Shown here one piece after another: positions 58,776 through 64,000 of a DNA stretch of 64,000 nt. Position numbers and translations under genes: made by a program. The notes beneath the pieces are model-generated. The model did no database searches. It saw only the letters and a program-made list of their open reading frames with translations, and was not told the origin of the DNA. The stretch's first letter is position 1; every line of letters begins with the position of its first letter. This DNA is from Pseudahrensia aquimaris (GTDB lineage Bacteria > Pseudomonadota > Alphaproteobacteria > Rhizobiales > Rhizobiaceae), in NCBI RefSeq assembly GCF_042676045.1, contig NZ_JBHTJV010000012.1, positions 74,103-138,102 of the forward strand. The letters run 5' to 3'.

Positions 58776-61700
58776 CGTCCTTCTACGACCGTCCAATCCT
58801 GAATTCTCCATATCTGGAGCCTTCGCTATATCATGCCTTAGATGAAGACGGTCAGCCGCTGGATGGAGAACCAAAAAAGGGCCGCAGACGCTCTGAATTC
58901 ATCACGCCCGTTCCAAAGTCGAAAAAGAAGAAAAAAGCTGGAAAACAGACTGATTTACTTTTTGAGGATGCTGGCGGCGTCTCCACTGAAGAGCAGGAAT
59001 ACAACCCCACTCCGATCATCAATGAGATCAGGTCGCATGTTTCTAGCTGGCGTCAGCTGTCTAATCCAAATGATTGGGGTGTGACCCCAACGACTGCACG
59101 GCTCCTGAGACACTGGAGGGAGCACGAGTATCAAGATATTCGACCGTTTTTCTGTCAGGTCGAAGCGGTCGAAACAGTTATCTGGCTCACTGAAGTCGCG
59201 CGGAAAAATCCGTCGTACAAAAAATATTGGGATCACATTCGTGGTGCCAATGAACAAGCCAACCCGGAATTGTTGCGTCTTGCAATGAAGATGGCCACCG
59301 GTGCAGGGAAAACCACCGTAATGGCGATGCTTATAGCCTGGCAGACCCTCAACTTTGCGCGATTGAAGAACAGCAAGCTGTTTACCCGGGGGTTTCTAAT
59401 AATTGCTCCTGGCATAACCATTCGTGACCGACTGCAAGTTCTACAACCAAACGATCCCAATTCTTACTATCAGTCGCGGGAATTGGTGCCGACGGATATG
59501 CTTGACGAACTGCACCAAGCTAAAATTGTAATTACAAATTACCATGCTTTTCAGCTGCGTGAGACGGATGACGGCAACAGGATTAGTCGCGGACTGCGCC
59601 AAGGGCGAGGACCTGAGCTCAATACCAAAGAGAACGAAGGTCAGATGGTGCGGCGTGTTGCGAACGCGCTGATGGGCGAGAAAAATGTCATTGTCATCAA
59701 CGATGAAGCCCACCATTGCTACCGGGAAAAGCCGGGTGACCATAACTTGGATGACCTCAAAAGCGATGATCGGAAGGAAGCCAAAGATCAGAACGAATAT
59801 GCCCGCGTTTGGATAAATGGCATCGAAGCCGTGAAGCGGAAGCTCGGAGTACGAGCGGTCTACGATCTCTCTGCTACGCCGTTTTTCCTGAAAGGCTCCG
59901 GCTATATTGAAGGTACGCTGTTTCCTTGGACGGTCAGTGATTTTGGCCTGATGGACGCGATTGAATGTGGGATTGTGAAGCTGCCACGCGTCCCGGTCGC
60001 AGATAATATTCCCAACGAGGACGCTCCTGTGTTTCGCAACATTTGGGATCACATCGGCAAGGATATGCCCAAGAAAGGGCGTGGCAAGGCAGGAGCGTCC
60101 AGCAACCCCGAAGACCTGCCGGACAAGTTGAAAACGGCACTGCATGCCCTCTACGACCACTACGTGAAGGTCGATAACGAATGGCGGAAGTCAGGCATTG
60201 ATGTGCCGCCTGTTTTCATCGTCGTTTGTAACAATACGTCCACCTCTGAGCTTGTTTCCGAGTGGATATCCGGCTGGACACGCCCTAACGAAGACGGGGA
60301 GGAAATATGGAAACATAGCGGATGGCTCGAACTGTTTTCAAACTTCGACAAACATGGAAATCGCCTCAGCAGTCCGAACACGCTTTTGATCGATTCTCAT
60401 CAGATTGAAAGCGGCGGTGACTTGGACGCTAATTTCCGCGCAGCCATGGAGCCGCAAATCGAGCAGTTCAAACGCGAAAGAAATCAACGCGCAAACAGTG
60501 ATATTGGCGGTGAAATCTCCGATGCCGAGCTTCTACGAGAGGCCATGAACACAATTGGGCGGAAAGGACGGCTTGGCGAGAAGATCCGCTGTGTCGTTTC
60601 GGTTTCCATGTTGACTGAAGGTTGGGACACAAACACCGTCACGCATATTCTTGGGGTCCGCGCATTTGGCTCGCAGCTGCTGTGCGAGCAGGTCGTAGGG
60701 CGCGGATTGCGGCGCTATAGTTATGCTTTGAACGAACACGGTCTGTTTGATGTCGAATACTCAGACGTTCTGGGCATTCCCTTCGACTTTACGGCGAAGC
60801 CTGTGGTTGCAAAACCCACTGCACCACCAAAAACCCAGCGCGTTGAGGCGGTGAAGGAACGAGCGGCTCTCGAAATTACCTACCCTCGGGTCACCGGCTA
60901 CCGCATCGAGATGCCGGAAGAGCAGTTGACTGCCACCTTCACTGAAAATTCTTCGCTTCGCATCGATCCGTCAATGGTTGGGCCCGGGGAAACGCTGCTT
61001 CAGGGTATTGTTGGCGAAGGCGTCACGTTGACCGTCAAAGATGCCCAAAACAAACGCCCAAGCTCAATCGCTTTTGACCTCGCCAAACGCTTGATGATCA
61101 CGCGCTTTAAGGACGACGATGGTGAGCCGAAACTCTATCTGTTCGGTCAGTTGAAGCGTATTTGTCGGCGCTGGCTGGATGAAGATTACCTCGAATGTGC
61201 AGGCGAGACGGGCAAATGGATGTTGTCTTACGATTCAATAGGCGAGCAGGCCTGCGAGCGCATTTACAATGCCATTGCGCTGAGCCTAGGGGTTGAAGAT
61301 AGGGTGAAAGCAGTACTCGACCCCTACAATCCAAGCGGCTCAACCCGCTTTGTCGGTTTCAACTCTTCGAAAGATGTCTACCGAACGGATCCGCGCAAAT
61401 GCCACATCAACAATGTGGTGCTGGACAGTGATTGGGAAGCGGAATTCGCACGCGTGGCGGAAGACCACAACCGTGTTCTGAAATACGTAAAAAATCAGAA
61501 TGTAGGACTGGAAATTCCTTACCGCGATGGAGGCGTACCTCGCCATTACATTCCCGATTTTATTGCGGTGCTGGACGACGGCAACGGCGAGGATGATCCG
61601 CTAAATCTGATCGTTGAAGTGAAGGGCTACAGAGCCGAAAACGTAAAACTCAAATCAGAAACAATGAACGCAAAATGGATACCTGGTGTGAACGCACTAA

Positions 61701-61801
61701 GGACACACGGACGATGGGCGTTCGTTGAATTTGGCGATGTGTTCGATATGGGTACGGCGTTTCGTAAATTAATTGATGATGCGGTTGAAGGAAAAAGATG
61801 A
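58772..61801 (+). CDS. Type III-like restriction endonuclease (Res), SF2 helicase plus PD-D/ExK nuclease
   Basis: A 1009-residue restriction protein resembling BPTD_3080-family and type III Res subunits. Helicase motif I is ATGAGKT (175-181), motif II DEAH (311-314), motif III SAT (367-369) and motif VI EQVVGRGLRR (639-648). A C-terminal nuclease motif is present with Asp929 in IPDF and Glu949-Val-Lys951. The N-terminus (PILNSPYLEPSLYHALDEDG) matches such proteins. All motifs look intact. Known type III Res enzymes need the Mod subunit for DNA recognition, and mod here is broken, so activity in this strain is doubtful. Confidence 0.92.
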   Translation: MTSFYDRPILNSPYLEPSLYHALDEDGQPLDGEPKKGRRRSEFITPVPKSKKKKKAGKQTDLLFEDAGGVSTEEQEYNPTPIINEIRSHVSSWRQLSNPNDWGVTPTTARLLRHWREHEYQDIRPFFCQVEAVETVIWLTEVARKNPSYKKYWDHIRGANEQANPELLRLAMKMATGAGKTTVMAMLIAWQTLNFARLKNSKLFTRGFLIIAPGITIRDRLQVLQPNDPNSYYQSRELVPTDMLDELHQAKIVITNYHAFQLRETDDGNRISRGLRQGRGPELNTKENEGQMVRRVANALMGEKNVIVINDEAHHCYREKPGDHNLDDLKSDDRKEAKDQNEYARVWINGIEAVKRKLGVRAVYDLSATPFFLKGSGYIEGTLFPWTVSDFGLMDAIECGIVKLPRVPVADNIPNEDAPVFRNIWDHIGKDMPKKGRGKAGASSNPEDLPDKLKTALHALYDHYVKVDNEWRKSGIDVPPVFIVVCNNTSTSELVSEWISGWTRPNEDGEEIWKHSGWLELFSNFDKHGNRLSSPNTLLIDSHQIESGGDLDANFRAAMEPQIEQFKRERNQRANSDIGGEISDAELLREAMNTIGRKGRLGEKIRCVVSVSMLTEGWDTNTVTHILGVRAFGSQLLCEQVVGRGLRRYSYALNEHGLFDVEYSDVLGIPFDFTAKPVVAKPTAPPKTQRVEAVKERAALEITYPRVTGYRIEMPEEQLTATFTENSSLRIDPSMVGPGETLLQGIVGEGVTLTVKDAQNKRPSSIAFDLAKRLMITRFKDDDGEPKLYLFGQLKRICRRWLDEDYLECAGETGKWMLSYDSIGEQACERIYNAIALSLGVEDRVKAVLDPYNPSGSTRFVGFNSSKDVYRTDPRKCHINNVVLDSDWEAEFARVAEDHNRVLKYVKNQNVGLEIPYRDGGVPRHYIPDFIAVLDDGNGEDDPLNLIVEVKGYRAENVKLKSETMNAKWIPGVNALRTHGRWAFVEFGDVFDMGTAFRKLIDDAVEGKR

Positions 61802-62898
61802 GCGAACCAGATTCTCTGAGAAATGAAATCGTCTTTCACTTCGATGTCGATCAACACAGCATCTCCCTGAAGCAATTCATTGATACCGCACGTGCGAGTG
61901 AGGCAATAATTGACGATTTTAACAACCATTTCTTTAGCAAGGAACTGAAATACGAACTGCGAGTTCGACCATCTGAGCAAGGTGGATTCGTAGAAGTAAT
62001 ACAGTTTGTCTTAGGTGGCGGGGCTGCCGCTGGGCTTGGTGTCTTAGGGTTTTTGGCAACCGATATAGGTAAAGCTGTTTTCAGGGGTCTAACCGACGAA
62101 GAGCCAGCCGCATTTGCAGAAAGACAAACCAGAAAACTTAGACAACGTGTAAAAGGAAAGAGCACTGAACTCACCCGAGATGATGATGACCGAACAATTG
62201 GTTTCCTGATCGCCGAACCAGAGTTTTCAGATAAAGAAATTGCAGTACGCGTAGTAACGGAAATGCTTCAGCGCTTTCTCTCTTTAGACGCGAGCACCCT
62301 AGAAAAGATTGGCTTGTCGCCAGCTCAGTTGAGGAAGGCGTATGCAGCTCGCAATACGATTTTCAAGGCATGTTTGGATAATCCAGAAGTAAAAGCTCTC
62401 GGATTCGACCGATCCCACGAGTTTCCGTTAAAGCGAGCAGATTTTGCACGCCAGATTATGCAAATTCCTGATGAAGTAGAGAATGAGTCGGAAAAACCGC
62501 AGGTTTGGTCCGTTGAAACAGTCGATATTGTTGTGAATTCTCCGAACTGGAAACGTGAGGGACGGAAGTGGCAGGCAGCCACAAATAAAATCCAAGACAT
62601 TGCATTCGATATTGAGGACGAAGCTTTTTGGAAGCTTGTGGAAACGAAAGAAATCCAGCCGGACATCAAAGACAACATGAGGGTTCAATGGGCTTATCCA
62701 GCTGGGCATTCAAAACCCACAAGTGTCCGCGCTTTAAGAGTGTTGAGTTACAACGGCAAACCCATCTCAACCCCACTGACCAAAGAGCAATGGCAAGCTG
62801 AATTAGGTGAGTCGTACGAGGTAGAAAACGATATTCAAGATCTGTTCCAAGAGGGCAGACAAGATGAAAAAGACAATCCCAACTATGGACAATGGTAA
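61798..62898 (+). CDS. Unknown protein with one hydrophobic segment, between res and mod
   Basis: I do not recognise this 366-residue protein. Its start overlaps the res stop by four bases (ATGA) and its stop shares one base with the mod ATG (TAATG), so it is an integral part of the operon. The N-terminal 60 residues look alpha/beta, residues 65-88 form a Gly/Ala-rich hydrophobic helix (FVLGGGAAAGLGVLGFL), then come a charged stretch (RQTRKLRQRVKG) and a C-terminal half with WSVETVDIVVNSPNWKREGR and IQDIAFDIEDEAFWKLVE. Base composition is more AT-rich than mod. A role as an accessory or control factor of the restriction system is inferred. Confidence 0.85.
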   Translation: MSEPDSLRNEIVFHFDVDQHSISLKQFIDTARASEAIIDDFNNHFFSKELKYELRVRPSEQGGFVEVIQFVLGGGAAAGLGVLGFLATDIGKAVFRGLTDEEPAAFAERQTRKLRQRVKGKSTELTRDDDDRTIGFLIAEPEFSDKEIAVRVVTEMLQRFLSLDASTLEKIGLSPAQLRKAYAARNTIFKACLDNPEVKALGFDRSHEFPLKRADFARQIMQIPDEVENESEKPQVWSVETVDIVVNSPNWKREGRKWQAATNKIQDIAFDIEDEAFWKLVETKEIQPDIKDNMRVQWAYPAGHSKPTSVRALRVLSYNGKPISTPLTKEQWQAELGESYEVENDIQDLFQEGRQDEKDNPNYGQW

Positions 62899-63895
62899 TG
62901 GCGCGTAAACCTAAAGCCCCGAAATCTGTCGAATCCATCGTCCATGACGATGCGACGCGCAAGAATATTCCTTCCGCGGAGCTACAGTCTATTGCGCAGC
63001 GAATGGAGGAGATGGAGCTGCGCAGCGAATGGAGGAGATGGAGCCGGTTGAGCCAGTAACTTATGAGCGGCAACACCCGCTGGCGGAAGGCGAGACGCGG
63101 GAGCGGGATGGCGATCTTGATCCGCAGATCATCTGGAAAGGCGCGGAGATTGAGCTGACGGATGCGCAAATTGAGCAATTGCGCACCACGGGCACGGTGA
63201 CGCTGGCGGATGCGCAACTGGTGTGGCGGGGCAAGGATACGCAGGACTGGTCGGACCTCGTGGTGCAGGCACCGCCGATCTACGTGCAGGAAAAAGTGCA
63301 CCCCAAGGTCATCATTGAAGACCTGAAACGCCAAACCAAGGAGCGGGCGGAGGAAAACTCCGATGCGCCCGATCTCTTTGCCGATTTTAACGGCATCGAC
63401 CCGGAGGCGAAGACTGAATTCTACCAGCACGACATGCACTGGCAAAACCGTATGATCCTCGGTGACAGCCTGCAGGCCATGGCGAGCCTTGCGGAGCGCG
63501 AAGGTCTGCGCGGCAAGGTGCAGTGCATTTATTTCGACCCGCCTTATGGCATCAAATTCAATTCCAACTGGCAGGTTTCCACCCGCTCGCGCGATGTGAA
63601 GGACGGCAAGCTGGACCAGATCACCCGTGAGCCGGAACAGGTGAAAGCCTTTCGCGATACTTGGAAAGACGGCATCCACTCCTACCTCACCTACCTGCGC
63701 GACCGCCTAACGGTGATGCGCGACATGCTGACGGAAAGTGGCAGCATTTTCGTGCAGATAGGTGATGAAAATGTTCACCGCGTTAGGGCGTTGATGGATG
63801 AGGTGTTCGGTGAGGAGAATTTTATTTGCTCGATTGCTACGCAAAAAACCGGAAGTCAGTCGGGTAATTTTCTTCAATCCACTAGTGACGATGTT
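62898..63895 (+). pseudogene. Type III DNA methyltransferase Mod, broken by frameshift and IS insertion
   Basis: The N-terminus MARKPKAPKSVESIVHDDAT and the later segments GKDTQDWSDLVVQAPPIYVQEKVHPKV are Mod-like, and the adenine methyltransferase motif DPPYG is encoded at 63536-63550. The gene has two lesions. A perfect 26-bp tandem duplication (62993-63044) shifts the frame, so translation from 62898 stops at 63057-63059; removing one copy restores one frame of 324 codons. An IS3-family element then begins at about 63896, its first bases supplying the TGA stop. The SAM-binding FxGxG motif and target recognition domain are missing here. Restart at ATG 63029 could give a shortened fragment. 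Confidence 0.88.
62993..63044. repeat. Perfect 26-bp tandem duplication inside mod
   Basis: The 26-base unit at 62993-63018 is repeated exactly at 63019-63044. Because 26 is not a multiple of three, the second copy moves the mod frame by two bases. Excising either copy joins the 62898 frame to the downstream Mod frame without other change (IAQRMEEMEPVEPVTYERQ). Confidence 0.95.
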
Positions 63896-64000
63896 TGAAT
63901 AGCCCCGAGTTTCTTAGACACCCTCGGCGTTCATTTTCTGCTGTCGTTCGAAGTCGACGGGTGACAGCATCCCGTTTCTCGCATGTTTCCTTTTCGGGTT
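63896..64000 (-). mobile_element. IS3-family insertion sequence, one end, inserted in mod
   Basis: The terminal sequence TGAATAGCCCCGAGTTTCTT resembles an IS3-family inverted repeat, which begins with TGA, and is followed on the minus strand by the end of a transposase gene. The junction is placed at 63896 because Mod homology stops at the preceding Val codon; the last bases before it (GTT) would be the target duplication. The rest of the element lies outside the window. Confidence 0.82.
63914..64000 (-). CDS. IS3-family transposase (OrfB), last 28 codons
   Basis: The minus strand reads NPKRKHARNGMLSPVDFERQ followed by QKMNAEGV and a TAA stop at 63914-63916. The LSPVDFERQ ending is the usual C-terminus of the DDE integrase-like OrfB of IS3-family elements. 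The catalytic part is outside the window. Confidence 0.85.
   Translation of the reverse strand, partial: NPKRKHARNGMLSPVDFERQQKMNAEGV

Noticed and set aside
57109..64000. Second copy of the tRNA-Arg 3' end as the right attachment site
   Set aside because: Looked for by eye and not found; the island appears to continue beyond the window.

Overview
The window looks like part of the chromosome of an alphaproteobacterium, most likely order Hyphomicrobiales (Rhizobiales). Supporting signs are an irr-type Fur regulator divergent from fabA-fabB-fabI, a Zur regulator, the PhaR/phasin pair, the lnt-xre-metK-trmB order and the rimP-nusA-ylxR-infB-rbfA-truB block. By eye the DNA is moderately GC-rich, and it becomes more AT-rich after the tRNA at 57032. 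Genus and species cannot be read from the sequence.

Layout. 1-7026: the end of zur and a myo-inositol catabolic cluster (Gfo/Idh/MocA dehydrogenase and IolE-like protein on the minus strand; iolD, iolC, iolB and an IolJ-type aldolase on the plus strand). 7037-13392: a minus-strand phenylacetyl-CoA operon in the order paaA-B-C-D-E-Z-X. 13600-20270: tyrosine and 4-hydroxyphenylacetate catabolism (Lrp regulator, hppD, hpaB, hpaR, hpaE, hpaD) with an orphan DUF2384 antitoxin-like gene. 20284-22986: a Tat-exported molybdenum oxidoreductase pair. 23150-34122: a polyhydroxyalkanoate (PHA) region. Its minus-strand operon encodes a ThDP enzyme, an iron alcohol dehydrogenase, PhaE, PhaC and a CoA-transferase. 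Its plus-strand genes encode a phasin, PhaR, a hydrolase and a succinate-semialdehyde dehydrogenase. 34119-57108: mostly housekeeping (fatty acid synthesis, irr, lnt, metK, trmB, ppa, chromate resistance, a MATE pump, the nusA-infB operon, rbfA, truB, tRNA-Arg). 57178-64000: a genomic island in tRNA-Arg(CCG) with a tyrosine integrase, a type III-like restriction protein, an unknown membrane-associated protein and a twice-broken methyltransferase gene ending in an IS3-family element.

Two places deserve most attention. First, the PHA region can be read as one route: 2-oxoglutarate to succinate semialdehyde, to 4-hydroxybutyrate, to 4-hydroxybutyryl-CoA, to polymer. It is accompanied by an identical 16-bp sequence, in opposite orientations, upstream of phasin and phaR. 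The route is inferred; the genes and repeats are seen. Second, the island carries a restriction locus whose mod gene has a perfect 26-bp tandem duplication that shifts the frame and is then cut by an IS element, while res and the unknown middle gene remain open. A smaller pattern is that four of eight convergent gene pairs overlap by exactly four bases through palindromic stop codons (CTAG three times, TTAA once).
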